35,902 nt of DNA from an uncultured Elusimicrobiales bacterium (GCA_910576915.1 CAJTJT010000014.1:1-35902); one strand, 5' to 3'. Positions 1-8,315 are shown, numbered from the stretch's first letter. The notes: a model not told the origin generated them from the sequence alone. Numbers and translations are program-made.

Positions 1-744
1 GTAAACGCGCAAGATATGAAAGTGTCCGCGCTTAAACTGTTTGGAAAGACTTTTCCCTCCTGCAAAGAGAAAGACCCGTCGGGGCAAATGCAATGGGCGA
101 GCTTAAAATTAAAGGGTGCGCCATCTAACGAGCTGTATTTAATGTGTGGAGTGAAGTCTGACTCGTCAGAAAAATGTCAGCCTCCGAACAATTTGCCGAA
201 TGTGTATACGGAAGATTGCGAAGGTTCTTCCCAAAAAATTACGTATACTTGGGATGATGAACAATGTACGTTTGTATCTTCCGGTACCTGCCCCAAGGTG
301 AGATATTTAAGTTCTACGCGCTATTGTCAGCAGGAAAACCATGATGTGTCTGTGGGTGAGCGTGAAATTTATTGCACCAACGGCAGCGGCGGATTCTGTA
401 CGTCTTGCGGTAACGGAGCCAACCGAGTTTGGAGGGGGAATTTCTACAGCGGTTCTTCTTCGGTACAGGGCGGTACGTTAGGCAACAAAGTGCGTATGGA
501 CTATAAATTTGCGGAAGATATAGGGTGTGAAGCCGGTGCACCGTGCGCTGCGTGTGAACTGGGAAAGAAATATTTAGTTTCTGATTCAGATATTTGGTTC
601 TGCGACAGAGGAATTTCTTCAACATCTTTAACGATGATTGTACAGTATGTGCTTTGTGCGGAACAAGAGGCCGACGCGGATAATGGATATGCCGGGCCCG
701 ATTTGGGGAGCGATACTTCCTGTTCCCTGATTCCCAATTATTAA
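1..744 (+). CDS. Secreted cysteine-rich protein, 3' part only (paralogue of the protein at 10472)
   Basis: The frame is open from the first base of the window, so the true start lies outside; 247 residues are visible. The first ~55 residues (VNAQDMKVSAL onward) are almost identical, also at DNA level, to residues 116-165 of the complete protein at 10472. After the shared NELYL segment the two diverge completely. The C-terminal part has about 20 cysteines and a short TYTWDDEQC stretch resembling the TRTWNATTC stretch of the paralogue. No catalytic motif is recognised. By analogy with the paralogue it carried a signal peptide and is exported, possibly surface exposed. Function unknown. Confidence 0.8.
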   Translation, partial: VNAQDMKVSALKLFGKTFPSCKEKDPSGQMQWASLKLKGAPSNELYLMCGVKSDSSEKCQPPNNLPNVYTEDCEGSSQKITYTWDDEQCTFVSSGTCPKVRYLSSTRYCQQENHDVSVGEREIYCTNGSGGFCTSCGNGANRVWRGNFYSGSSSVQGGTLGNKVRMDYKFAEDIGCEAGAPCAACELGKKYLVSDSDIWFCDRGISSTSLTMIVQYVLCAEQEADADNGYAGPDLGSDTSCSLIPNY

Positions 745-761
745 GCCTGTCTTTGCAAATA

Positions 762-797
762 AATATCCCCCGGTTTACTTCCGGGGGATATTTGTTT
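762..797. terminator. Bidirectional intrinsic terminator
   Basis: A perfect 12-bp stem (762-773 with 781-792) with a 7-nt loop lies between the convergent ends of the secreted-protein gene and cysE. It is A-rich on the left and T-rich on the right, so it can serve both strands. Confidence 0.8.
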
Positions 798-807
798 GGC
801 GGAAAGT

Positions 808-1632
808 TTAATTTACTTTTGTATTGGGCGGAACGTCGTGCGTAACCCATTTGTTCGCGCCGATGACGCTGTTTTTGCCGATGGTTACGTCGCCCAGTAC
901 GGTGGCTTCGGCGTAGATAATGACGTTGTCTTCAATGTTCGGGTGACGCTTAACGCCTTTTACGGGGTTCCCATTTGCGTCGAGCGGGAAACTTTTGGCT
1001 CCCAGCGTTACGCCCTGGTAGAGTTTGACGTTTGCGCCGATAACGCACGTTTCGCCGATTACCACACCCGTCCCGTGGTCGATAAAGAACCCGGGGCCGA
1101 TTTGCGCGCCGGGGTGAATATCAATCCCGGTAATGCTGTGGGCGTATTCGGTTACGATGCGCGGAATCAAACGTACACCGCGGGCATATAAAAAGTGGGC
1201 CATGCGCTGGAAGGTAACGGCCGTTACACCGGGGTAGCATAAAAGCGGTTCCACGGGGCTGACGGCGGCAGGGTCGCCTTCGTAGGCGGCGTTTACGTCG
1301 CTGACGAGCAACCGTTGGATGGTTGGAAGTGCGTCAATAAAATCGTGCGTGATTTGCCGCGCGTTAGCTTCGCAGGCGGCGCAGTCGCCCGTTTCTTTGC
1401 ATAACAGGCACAGCGAATTTTTGATTTGCGCCGTCAGCCGGGGCGCCAGCGCGCTAAGCGGCGCGGCGCAGGCCGTTTCGTTGCAGACGAGCGGGTATTG
1501 GTATAAGAAGTCTTTAAACGCACAAAAAATTTCCACCGTTTCTTTGGCCGAGGGAATAAATTGCGCCCGGTCGTAAAAACGGCTGTCAAACGTATTTTTC
1601 AGTTCTTTTGCGGTCCGTTCAAATAAATCCAT
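808..1632 (-). CDS. cysE: Serine O-acetyltransferase
   Basis: 274 aa. It would acetylate L-serine with acetyl-CoA to O-acetylserine, the first step of cysteine synthesis, in the cytosol. The C-terminal half is a left-handed beta-helix of hexapeptide repeats (IHPGAQIGPGFFIDHGTGVVIGET) with the family's HPGA, DHG and GVTLG signatures and the RHP segment. The N-terminal half is helical with several cysteines, as in the long anaerobe-type CysE/EpsC proteins. It is the last gene of the minus-strand Kdo/Lpt operon, starting 6 nt after lptB. No cysteine synthase is visible nearby, so the link with LPS genes is probably only transcriptional. Confidence 0.9.
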   Translation of the reverse strand: MDLFERTAKELKNTFDSRFYDRAQFIPSAKETVEIFCAFKDFLYQYPLVCNETACAAPLSALAPRLTAQIKNSLCLLCKETGDCAACEANARQITHDFIDALPTIQRLLVSDVNAAYEGDPAAVSPVEPLLCYPGVTAVTFQRMAHFLYARGVRLIPRIVTEYAHSITGIDIHPGAQIGPGFFIDHGTGVVIGETCVIGANVKLYQGVTLGAKSFPLDANGNPVKGVKRHPNIEDNVIIYAEATVLGDVTIGKNSVIGANKWVTHDVPPNTKVN

Positions 1633-1638
1633 AAAAGT

Positions 1639-2358
1639 CTACATTTTAAAATCTTCACCCAGGTACAGGCGGCGGGCGTTGGGGTCGTTAAGCAGGGTGT
1701 TTTGGTCGCCCTCTACCAGGATTTTGCCGTCGTAAATCAGATAGGCGCGTTCGGTAAGCGGCAGCGTTTCGCGTACGTTGTGGTCGGTAATCAGCACGCC
1801 GAGGCCTTTGTCTTTGAGTTTAAAAATCATGTGTCTTAAATCGGATACGGTAATCGGGTCAATGCCCACGAACGGTTCGTCCAAAAGGATGATTTTCGGG
1901 TTGCTGATCATGCAGCGCGCAATTTCCATGCGGCGTTTTTCACCGCCGGAAAGCGTCCAGGCTTTTTGTTTGGCCAGTTTCGTAAGGCCAAATTCGGTAA
2001 GCAGTTCGTCCACGCGGCGTTTTTGTTCGTTTTTATCGTCCAAAATGCGTTCCAGCACGGCAAGCAGGTTTTCTTCCACCGTTAAGCCTTTAAAGATGGT
2101 CGGCTCCTGCGCCAAATACCCAAGTCCGTGGCGCGCGCGTTCAAACATGGGCAGGCCGGTAACGTCGTCCCCGTCGATAAATACGCGGCCTTGGGTGGGG
2201 CGGATAAAACCCACCATCATGTAGAACGAGGTGGTTTTGCCCGCGCCGTTGGGGCCCAGCAGGCCGACGATTTCGCCGGATTTAACGTGAATATCCACGC
2301 CTTTTACGACCATGCGGTCTTTATATACTTTTACGATTTGTTCGCTGCGAAGCTGCAT
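1639..2358 (-). CDS. lptB: LPS export ABC transporter ATP-binding protein LptB
   Basis: 239 aa, the normal LptB length. It hydrolyses ATP on the cytoplasmic face of the inner membrane to extract LPS and drive it through the LptFG/LptC/LptA bridge. Visible motifs are Walker A GPNGAGKTT (about residues 35-43), Q-loop YLAQEP, signature LSGGEKRR, Walker B IILLDEPF and the switch histidine in ITDHNVRET. It follows lptA by 10 nt in the same operon. The partner permeases LptF and LptG are not in the window. Confidence 0.95.
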   Translation of the reverse strand: MQLRSEQIVKVYKDRMVVKGVDIHVKSGEIVGLLGPNGAGKTTSFYMMVGFIRPTQGRVFIDGDDVTGLPMFERARHGLGYLAQEPTIFKGLTVEENLLAVLERILDDKNEQKRRVDELLTEFGLTKLAKQKAWTLSGGEKRRMEIARCMISNPKIILLDEPFVGIDPITVSDLRHMIFKLKDKGLGVLITDHNVRETLPLTERAYLIYDGKILVEGDQNTLLNDPNARRLYLGEDFKM

Positions 2359-2368
2359 AATAAAACCT

Positions 2369-3268
2369 CTAAAATTTGGGGTTCACTGCCGACTCGTTTA
2401 ACTGCGGGGAAACCATCCATCCCTGCACTTTCCCGTCGAGCGTGATTTTGTTTCCCTCGTTGTCGGCCGATACTTTGTCGGCAATTACGGCAAACGTGCC
2501 CTGCTCCGTCGTTCCGTGCACCAGCGGCCGCGCGCCGTAAGCGTACGAGGCGTTTTGGGCGCCGTCATACACAATGGTTTCGGCTTCCAGGGTGCGCTGG
2601 GAGTCCGTCGCTTTTGCGCCGCCTTCCAGCAAGGCGTAATTTTCCGCTTGCTTATAAGTGGCTTTGTCGGCGGTCAGGATTTCCAATCCTTCCGGCGTGG
2701 GACGTTCCACGCGTACATTGTTTTGCAATACAAAAATTTTTTCGTTTAAATCAAACGACACTTTCCCGGCGTACGCGGTGACGGTTTGCTTTTTCTCGTC
2801 GGTCAGCACCAGTTTGACGGTTTTTCCGCGGTTGGCGGCCAGCCAGCCTTTTTGCGTTTTGTAGTTATAGCGGGCGCTGTCGGCGTATGCTTCGTAAAAA
2901 GAACCGTCGCGTTCCGTTTGGCGCAGCCACACGCGGCCGCGCGCGGAGAAGCGGCTCAGCGCGCGTTCGGATAAGGCGTAATCGGCTTTAAAAGCGTAGG
3001 AGCCGTTGTCGTACGAAACGTTGCCCGTAAATTCTTCCTGCTGTTTGTCTTTGTAAATTACCCAGCTGTCGCTTTGCACCACGCCGCCCAAAACGGGGGG
3101 GATTTCGGTCGCTTTTTTGCGTTTGTTTTGCAAATTTTGTTTGGCGGCGGCCAGGCGCGGTTTGGCGGCCGGGGCGGGAATTTCGGGCCCTTCGGCGCGC
3201 ACCGTTTTACAGCCGTTTAAAAACACGGCCGAGCCTAAAGCGGCGAGGAGGATGCTGGCGGTTTTCAT
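2369..3268 (-). CDS. lptA: LptA/OstA-type periplasmic LPS transport protein, predicted lipoprotein
   Basis: 299 aa. The position between lptC and lptB and the repeated beta-strand pattern of the OstA/LptA jelly roll (GNVSYDNGSYAFKADYAL; ITLDGKVQGWMVSPQ) support an LptA role in carrying LPS across the periplasm. The N-terminus MKTASILLAALGSAVFLNGC ends in a lipobox-like LNGC at residue 20. That would make it a lipoprotein, unlike soluble E. coli LptA (~185 aa), and it is much longer, with a charged linker at about 35-60. Start and lptC stop overlap by one base. Confident for the OstA domain, less so that it is the only LptA. Confidence 0.82.
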   Translation of the reverse strand: MKTASILLAALGSAVFLNGCKTVRAEGPEIPAPAAKPRLAAAKQNLQNKRKKATEIPPVLGGVVQSDSWVIYKDKQQEEFTGNVSYDNGSYAFKADYALSERALSRFSARGRVWLRQTERDGSFYEAYADSARYNYKTQKGWLAANRGKTVKLVLTDEKKQTVTAYAGKVSFDLNEKIFVLQNNVRVERPTPEGLEILTADKATYKQAENYALLEGGAKATDSQRTLEAETIVYDGAQNASYAYGARPLVHGTTEQGTFAVIADKVSADNEGNKITLDGKVQGWMVSPQLNESAVNPKF

Positions 3269-3804
3269 TATTTTTTCCGTTGCAGTTCCCGCGTGGTTTT
3301 GGGCAGGCGGGTGGACTGCTTTTTAAGTTCAATTTTGGTTAATTTGGAATCGGTTTCCACGCCGCCGCGCGCGGTGATTTTGGCCGCGCCGCGGGTGACG
3401 GTGGTTTTATCGTCGGACCAGATACGGTTTTTATCCACGTCGTAAAAAATGCGGTCCGTGGCGATGACGACGTCTTCGGTAAACGAAGTAATCCGCGCGT
3501 TTCCGTCGATAGTAACCAGTTTTTTCGTATAGTCGAAACTGCCCGTATCGCCCGATACGCGCGCGCTGTCTTTGCCGTCTTCTTTCAGCAGCAGCTCGGG
3601 TTTTTTTAAGGTGGCGCTTTGCAGGTCGGCAAAGTCGACGGATTCGGCCGTCAGCAGCCATTTTTTTTGGTTGTCCTGCGATTCGAAAATGGATACTTTC
3701 GTCGCCAGCTGCATACCGGCGTTTTCATCGGGCGTAAAATCACCCGAGCCGCCGCAGGCGGCCAGCAGACAGGCAAGCGCGGTTAAAGGGAAGAGTTTTC
3801 TCAT
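3268..3804 (-). CDS. lptC: LPS export protein LptC, predicted lipoprotein
   Basis: 178 aa, typical LptC length. It would link the LptBFG complex to LptA. The N-terminus has a short hydrophobic segment ending in the lipobox LAAC (Cys17), so anchoring may be by lipid instead of the usual transmembrane helix. The remainder is a beta-rich DUF1239/LptC-like domain (ESQDNQKKWLLTAESVDF; PELLLKEDG; DTGSFDYTKKLVTIDGNARI). The start overlaps the kdsD stop (ATGA), indicating translational coupling. Confidence 0.85.
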   Translation of the reverse strand: MRKLFPLTALACLLAACGGSGDFTPDENAGMQLATKVSIFESQDNQKKWLLTAESVDFADLQSATLKKPELLLKEDGKDSARVSGDTGSFDYTKKLVTIDGNARITSFTEDVVIATDRIFYDVDKNRIWSDDKTTVTRGAAKITARGGVETDSKLTKIELKKQSTRLPKTTRELQRKK

Positions 3805-4799
3805 TTTTTATCCAGTAGAGCCAAAAATTCGATTAAATCTTTTTCGTCGATAATTCCCACCACTTTGCCTGTTTTGTCAAGAACCGGCAGGTTATCCACG
3901 TGCGTGGCGTGAATCATCTTGGCGGCTTCGATAGCGGGCAGCGTGTCGGTCAAGTGGTGCGGGTTTTTCGTCATTACGTCGGTGATTTTTTTGCTTAACA
4001 CGTTTTCGCCCTGCTGCAACAGGCGGCGCAAATCGCCGTCGGTAAAGTAGCCGGCCAGCTTGCCTTTTTTGTCTACGACGCTGGTCGCGCCCACGCCGCC
4101 GGTTTTCGTCATTACAAACAGCGTGTCCTGCACGGTGGCCGTGAGGGGCACGACGGGGTTGTTTTTGCCTTTGCGCATTAAATCTTTTACCTGCTGGGTG
4201 AGCAGTTTGCCCAGGGATCCCCCGGGGTGGAAGGTGGCAAAGTCGCGCTTTTCAAAATGTTTTACTTTCATCAAACACAGCGCAAGCGCATCGCCTACCG
4301 CCAGGGTGGCGGTAGTGGAAGCCGTCGGCGCCAGGTTGTAGGGGCAGGCTTCGCGTTCAATGTAGACGGGGATGTGAATGTCCGACATTAAGGCCAGTTT
4401 GGAGGCCTTGTGCCCCGTCATGGAAATAATGGTCAGTTTGCGGCGTTCCAAAGACGGCAGAATGCGGTTGATTTCTTCCGTCTGGCCGGAGAAGGATAAT
4501 GCCAAAATAACGTCGCCGGGGGTAATCATCCCCAGGTCCCCGTGCAGGGCTTCCACCGGGTGCACGAAGAAAGACGGCGTACCCGTAGAGGCGAGCGTAG
4601 CCGCAATTTTGCGCCCGATAAGCCCGCTTTTGCCAATGCCCAGCACCACCACGCGGCCTTTGCTTTTGGCGATGACGTCCACCGCTTTTAAAAATTCCGC
4701 GCCGATGCTTTTGCGGCTGAGTTCCAGGGCTTTGTGTTCTACGTCGAGCACTTCCAAAGCCAGTTTTTTTACGGCGGCGGGAGAGTATTTTGGAATCAT
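3801..4799 (-). CDS. kdsD: Arabinose-5-phosphate isomerase (KdsD/KpsF)
   Basis: 332 aa, standard length. It interconverts ribulose-5-phosphate and arabinose-5-phosphate, the first committed step to Kdo. An N-terminal SIS domain (VVVLGIGKSGLIGRKIAATLASTGTPSFFVHP, with HGDLG and SGQTEE) occupies about residues 40-170. Two CBS repeats follow, at about 205-260 and 270-330. The neighbour kdsA uses its product after condensation with PEP. Its ribosome-binding region lies at the end of the upstream 58-aa ORF. Confidence 0.95.
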   Translation of the reverse strand: MIPKYSPAAVKKLALEVLDVEHKALELSRKSIGAEFLKAVDVIAKSKGRVVVLGIGKSGLIGRKIAATLASTGTPSFFVHPVEALHGDLGMITPGDVILALSFSGQTEEINRILPSLERRKLTIISMTGHKASKLALMSDIHIPVYIEREACPYNLAPTASTTATLAVGDALALCLMKVKHFEKRDFATFHPGGSLGKLLTQQVKDLMRKGKNNPVVPLTATVQDTLFVMTKTGGVGATSVVDKKGKLAGYFTDGDLRRLLQQGENVLSKKITDVMTKNPHHLTDTLPAIEAAKMIHATHVDNLPVLDKTGKVVGIIDEKDLIEFLALLDKK

Positions 4800-4803
4800 A
4801 TGG

Positions 4804-4980
4804 TTACCTGTTCAGCCAAGGCGTCGCTTCGGGCGCGGGCTGGCGTTTTTGGTACGGCGCGGGCAGCTTGGCCGTTGCGTACGCAAGAACGAAATACGCC
4901 GCCGTGCAACACGCCAAAAGTACGCCAAAAACTTTGGCGTGCCATAAAAGCGTGGGTTTCCAGGCGGCGGAATCGTTCAT
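4804..4980 (-). CDS. 58-residue single-pass membrane protein in the Kdo operon
   Basis: Starts at ATG 4980-4978, one base after the kdsA TAA, and ends at TAA 4806-4804, four bases before kdsD. It begins MNDSAAWKPTLLWHAKVFG and has one hydrophobic helix with two adjacent cysteines (about residues 17-36), then a proline- and charge-rich tail ending ATPWLNR. Tight packing on both sides suggests a real translationally coupled gene. LptC is encoded separately downstream. No family is recognised and the function is unknown. Confidence 0.65.
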   Translation of the reverse strand: MNDSAAWKPTLLWHAKVFGVLLACCTAAYFVLAYATAKLPAPYQKRQPAPEATPWLNR

Positions 4981-4981
4981 G

Positions 4982-5809
4982 TTATTTAAATTTTTTAACC
5001 ACTTGGTCGATGGCGCACAGTTCGCGCGTCATTTTGCCGGCAAGCGGCAGGTCGAGCGAGTTAGGCCCGTCGGACAAGGCGTGGTCCGGGTCCGGGTGCG
5101 CTTCAAAAAATACGCCCGCGATGCCCAGCGCCGCGGCCGCTTTGGCCAGAACCGGGGCCATTTGGCGGTTTCCGCCCGTGCAGGAGCCCAGGGCTCCGGG
5201 TTTTTGCACGGAGTGCGTAGCGTCGAAAATAACGGGGTAGCCAAATTGTTTCATAATCTCCAGCGAGCGCATATCCACCACCAAGTCGCCGTAGCCGAAG
5301 CTCGCGCCGCGTTCGGTGAGCAGAATGTTTTTGTTCCCGCGTGATTCGATTTTTTTAATGATTTGTTCCATGGCTCCCGGGGCTAAAAACTGGCCTTTTT
5401 TCACGTTGACGGCTTTGCCCGTGTCCGCGCAGGCGAGCACCAGGTCCGTCTGGCGGCACAAAAACGCCGGGATTTGTAAAATATCGGCCACTTGGGCGGC
5501 TTCTTCGGCCTGCCAGGGTTCGTGCACGTCGGTCAGCACGGGCAGCCCGGTCAGCTTTTTGGCTTTGGCCAAAATTTCAAGCCCTTTGGATAATCCGGGG
5601 CCGCGGTAAGCGTCTACAGAGGTGCGGTTGGCTTTGTCGAAAGAAGCTTTTAAAATAAAAGGGTGTTTGGTTTTGGCGATGAGCGCTTTTAATTTTTTGG
5701 CAAAATCCAGGAAGTGCTGTTCTCCCTCGATTACGCACGTGCCCGCCATAAAGGCCAAGGGCAGATTATTGGAAATTTTTAAATTGTTTATTTTAATGAT
5801 TTTTTGCAT
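4982..5809 (-). CDS. kdsA: 3-deoxy-8-phosphooctulonate synthase (Kdo-8-P synthase)
   Basis: 275 aa from ATG 5809 (MQKIIKINNLKI), normal length. It condenses arabinose-5-phosphate with phosphoenolpyruvate to Kdo-8-phosphate in the cytosol. The DAHP-synthase-I/KdsA TIM barrel is clear: AGTCVIEGE, KASFDKANRTS, GLPVLTDVHEP, DILQIPAFLCRQTDL, TERGASFGYGDLVVDMRS and FDATHSVQKPG. Reading-frame extension toward 6178 is rejected because it lacks family similarity and overlaps the divergent pilin. It is the first gene of the seven-gene operon; its Shine-Dalgarno is weak. Confidence 0.95.
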   Translation of the reverse strand: MQKIIKINNLKISNNLPLAFMAGTCVIEGEQHFLDFAKKLKALIAKTKHPFILKASFDKANRTSVDAYRGPGLSKGLEILAKAKKLTGLPVLTDVHEPWQAEEAAQVADILQIPAFLCRQTDLVLACADTGKAVNVKKGQFLAPGAMEQIIKKIESRGNKNILLTERGASFGYGDLVVDMRSLEIMKQFGYPVIFDATHSVQKPGALGSCTGGNRQMAPVLAKAAAALGIAGVFFEAHPDPDHALSDGPNSLDLPLAGKMTRELCAIDQVVKKFK

Positions 5810-5867
5810 ATACTTAATGATAGCAAATTTTCGGAGCGTTTCTATAGTAAAAATGCGCGAAAAAAAC

Positions 5868-5896
5868 TTGTAATTTCGCTCCGGGTGTTTTATACT
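5868..5896 (+). promoter_or_regulatory. Sigma70-type promoter of the pilin gene at 5925
   Basis: TTGTAA (5868-5873), a 17-bp spacer and TATACT (5891-5896), followed by AGGAGG (5915-5920) five bases before the ATG. This pilin lacks the T12 box seen at most of the others. Confidence 0.75.
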
Positions 5897-5924
5897 GTAA
5901 ACAAGGCTTATTTTAGGAGGAAAC

Positions 5925-6377
5925 ATGAAACAAGGTTTTACGCTTATCGAATTGCTGGTTGTGGTGCTGATTATCGGCGTGCTGTCGTCCATCGCTCTGC
6001 CGCAATACCAAAAATCGGTGGAACGCGCACGCACCGCCGAAGCGCTTTCCAACGGCCGCGTGTTGTTGGAATCCACCAACCGCGCGCTGGACGAACGCCC
6101 CAACGAGGCTCCCGTTACCAAGACCTCGCTGGATGTTAAAATTTCCGGCGGCAGCTGGACGGGCAACAGCGTATACAAAACGGAAGATTTTACGTATACC
6201 CTGCAGGCTGACGGGATTCAAATCGTCCGCGATTTGGACGGTGATGGTTATACCTTAAAACTTTATAACAATGCCAGCGCCAACGAAGGCCAGCGCATCT
6301 GCACCCCCCAGGGCGACGAAGGCCGGGAATTGTGCCAAACGTTGATTTCCGCCGGATTTACGGTGGCGGGTAACTGA
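5925..6377 (+). CDS. Type IV pilin-like protein
   Basis: 150 aa. Prepilin leader MKQG is followed by F+1, E+5 and the hydrophobic helix FTLIELLVVVLIIGVL, so it should be cut by prepilin peptidase and assembled or held in the inner membrane through the helix. After LPQYQKSVERAR comes a short globular domain with an acidic DLDGDGYTL loop that resembles a calcium site. Near the C-terminus is a cysteine pair, RICTPQGDEGRELCQTL, matching the conserved tail of the other pilins here. It is divergent from kdsA with its own promoter and SD. Minor or major pilin, or pseudopilin, cannot be decided. Confidence 0.88.
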   Translation: MKQGFTLIELLVVVLIIGVLSSIALPQYQKSVERARTAEALSNGRVLLESTNRALDERPNEAPVTKTSLDVKISGGSWTGNSVYKTEDFTYTLQADGIQIVRDLDGDGYTLKLYNNASANEGQRICTPQGDEGRELCQTLISAGFTVAGN

Positions 6378-6396
6378 TTTTTACGCCGTAAAAAAA

Positions 6397-6427
6397 ACGG
6401 GCTTCCTTTCGGGAGTCCGTTTTTTGT
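6397..6427 (+). terminator. Intrinsic terminator of the 5925 pilin
   Basis: Stem ACGGGCTTCC / GGGAGTCCGT with a short loop and a run of T from 6420, between the convergent pilin and dut genes. Confidence 0.8.
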
Positions 6428-6439
6428 TGGGTCAAAGCG

Positions 6440-6871
6440 TTATTTAGTGCCCGTACTGCCAAATCCGCCGTCGCCGCGGGCGGTTTCGGTCAGTTCCGCC
6501 GCTTCTTCAAACGCGGGGTACAGCGTGGGCATGACGACCAGCTGCGCCACTTTCTGCCCGGCTTCAAACACAAATTCCGTATCGTTTAAATTGTACATGC
6601 ACACAATCAGTTCGCCCCGGTAGGGCGCGTCCACCAGGCCCGCCATGGCTTTGATGCCTTTGCTTTCCACCGAGCTTTTGCCCCAAATAATGCCCGAAGT
6701 GTTTTCCGGCAGTTCCACGCACACGCCCGTGTGAACGTTGGTAACGGCGCGCGGCGCAAGGACGGTTTTTTCAAGCGCGAATAAATCCGCGCCCGAATCC
6801 GTCGGGTGCGCGCGGTGGGGGAGTTTGGCGCGGGCATCTAATTTTTTTACTTTTAAAACGGGTTGCTGCAT
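6440..6871 (-). CDS. dut: Deoxyuridine 5'-triphosphate nucleotidohydrolase
   Basis: 143 aa trimeric dUTPase. It cleaves dUTP to dUMP and pyrophosphate, keeping uracil out of DNA and feeding thymidylate synthesis. The five family motifs are present: PTDSGADLFA, WGKSSVESKG (GKSS in place of the commoner GRSS), GLVDAPYRGEL, AGQKVAQLV and the glycine-rich tail RGDGGFGSTG. It starts two bases after the stop of the HEAT-like gene, so the two are co-transcribed. Confidence 0.96.
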   Translation of the reverse strand: MQQPVLKVKKLDARAKLPHRAHPTDSGADLFALEKTVLAPRAVTNVHTGVCVELPENTSGIIWGKSSVESKGIKAMAGLVDAPYRGELIVCMYNLNDTEFVFEAGQKVAQLVVMPTLYPAFEEAAELTETARGDGGFGSTGTK

Positions 6872-6873
6872 AG

Positions 6874-7920
6874 TTACTCCATTAATTTTTCAATTTGTCT
6901 TAACGCGTTTTCGGCGTGGATTTTTTCCGCGTCGGAACCGGTTTTGGCACGCATGGTAAGCGCGGGGATAAGGCTTTTTAAGAGGCCGATGTCAAAGGTT
7001 CTGTCCGACGAGTAGGTAAACGCGTCCGGGTTCGACAAAACGCCCGCCATATAAGCCGCCGCGCGCGCGGAATTGATACGGACGTTTTCGTTTTTGTCCG
7101 CAAGCCCCTGGCGCAGAGGATCCACAGCGTTGCCTGTCATAAACCCAAGGGCCAGCGCATACGTGGCCGCTTGCGGGGTGTTGTAATTGCGGCGGAGTTC
7201 TTTGACGGCGGCGTCCAGGGTCGCTTCGCGGTTTTTGGCAAGCCCGGTGGCGATTTGCGTGGCTACCTGCGGGTCTTTTTCCGTTTTGGCCATTTTTAAG
7301 AGCTGTTTGGCTGCGTCCTGCGTGTGGAGCGTGCCCAGCCAGGCGGCCGAGGCGGCGCGCAGCTGCGCGTCTTCGGCGGCGGAAGCCGTTTTCAAAAATT
7401 TGGTTTGTTGTTTGGCGTCTGCGGCCAGTTGGTTCATGGCGCGCTGGGCAAAGGCCGGGTCAAAAATATACAGACGCACGGTTTCGGCCGCGTGCGTATC
7501 GTCCTGCGGGTTGATAAACGCATATCCGCCCGCGGCGTAGGCGCGCAGGGCCGGGTCTTTGCCTGTTAAGGCTTCCTGCAAAATGGGGGAAAGTTCTTCG
7601 TACGCCTGGCCCATGGAAGTGAGAATAACGGCGGCGAACGTCTGTTTGAGCGGGTCGTCCGAACGCATGACCAGGTTTAACAGCGCGGGTTCCTGCGCTT
7701 TGGCGGGCGGCGTTTTGACGAGGCTCGCCCCGGCGGCGAAGACGGTGGCCGGGTCTTTGGCGGTACGGAAGACGGTCAGCACCTGCTGGTTTTCGGCCGC
7801 GGTGCGGCGGTTTTTTTGCAAAAGCGGCAGCGCGGTTTCAAGCGCGGTGGCCGCGGGGAGCGGCTGGGCCGTTAAGGCCAGGAGGGCGGTCAACAGCAAA
7901 ACGTTGGTTTGTTTGGTCAT
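6874..7920 (-). CDS. Exported HEAT-repeat-like protein
   Basis: 348 aa. A Sec signal peptide (MTKQTNVLLLTALLALTAQPLPAA) precedes an almost all-helical, alanine-rich protein with repeating pairs of helices (AAEDAQLRAASAAWLGTL; EKDPQVATQIATGLAKNREA; NENVRINSARAAAYMAG). This is the pattern of HEAT/PBS-lyase-like scaffolds. No enzymatic motif is seen. Probably a periplasmic protein-protein interaction scaffold. A -10-like TATAAT (minus; 7943-7948) and an AGAGGA SD precede it. Pairing with dut looks like chance operon membership. Confidence 0.7.
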   Translation of the reverse strand: MTKQTNVLLLTALLALTAQPLPAATALETALPLLQKNRRTAAENQQVLTVFRTAKDPATVFAAGASLVKTPPAKAQEPALLNLVMRSDDPLKQTFAAVILTSMGQAYEELSPILQEALTGKDPALRAYAAGGYAFINPQDDTHAAETVRLYIFDPAFAQRAMNQLAADAKQQTKFLKTASAAEDAQLRAASAAWLGTLHTQDAAKQLLKMAKTEKDPQVATQIATGLAKNREATLDAAVKELRRNYNTPQAATYALALGFMTGNAVDPLRQGLADKNENVRINSARAAAYMAGVLSNPDAFTYSSDRTFDIGLLKSLIPALTMRAKTGSDAEKIHAENALRQIEKLME

Positions 7921-7974
7921 ATATAAAAATCCTCTTATTTAGATTATAACATTATTATCCGCCCGCTCCGGCAA

Positions 7975-8011
7975 ACAAAAACTCCGTCCCGTTAAGCAAA
8001 CGGAACGGAGG
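7975..8011 (-). terminator. Intrinsic terminator of the 53-aa ORF
   Basis: Read on the minus strand, a near-perfect GC-rich stem (7982-8010) with a small loop is followed by a run of T, just after the stop at 8034. Confidence 0.8.
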
Positions 8012-8033
8012 GAATGATAAATAAAACGCCGGT

Positions 8034-8195
8034 TTATTGGGCGGCCAGCGCTTCCGAAATGCGTTCGGCGGCCACCGCGTGTTTTTGGTGCGTGGAGTTG
8101 TCCGCATATACCTGCAGACCCTCCCGGTCGTTCAGCACCACCACTTTGGTGTTGCCCAGCGCGAGTAAAAAGCGCAGTGAAGTTTTTTTGTTCAT
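8034..8195 (-). CDS. Small hypothetical protein, 53 aa
   Basis: Start chosen at ATG 8195 because AAGGAG lies six bases upstream; a longer frame to 8270 has no such site. The protein begins MNKKTSLRFLLALGNTKVVV and has no clear signal peptide. The rest is short mixed alpha/beta (LNDREGLQVYADNSTHQKH). A good SD and its own terminator argue that it is real. No family is recognised. Confidence 0.55.
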   Translation of the reverse strand: MNKKTSLRFLLALGNTKVVVLNDREGLQVYADNSTHQKHAVAAERISEALAAQ

Positions 8196-8309
8196 AAACG
8201 GCTCCTTCATCCTTTTCTTACTTATACTGTATCGGATTGTGCGGCCAAAAACAAGGGCCATTGGACCCATTTTTCCCTGGGTCCCTGGTTGGGCCCGGGC
8301 GCGATATGG

Positions 8310-8315
8310 TAGAAT
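8310..8315 (+). promoter_or_regulatory. -10 element of a likely leaderless transcript (esterase-like gene)
   Basis: TAGAAT ends seven bases before the ATG at 8323; TTGGGC at 8289-8294 is a possible -35 with a short 15-bp spacer. No Shine-Dalgarno is present. Confidence 0.45.

Noticed and set aside
796..1191. 131-aa plus-strand ORF over cysE
   Set aside because: Shadow of cysE; the minus-strand protein has clear hexapeptide repeats and operon context.
5810..6178. N-terminal extension of kdsA to 398 aa
   Set aside because: The added 123 residues do not resemble KdsA, run across the divergent pilin's promoter and coding sequence, and the family starts at about MQKIIKINN.
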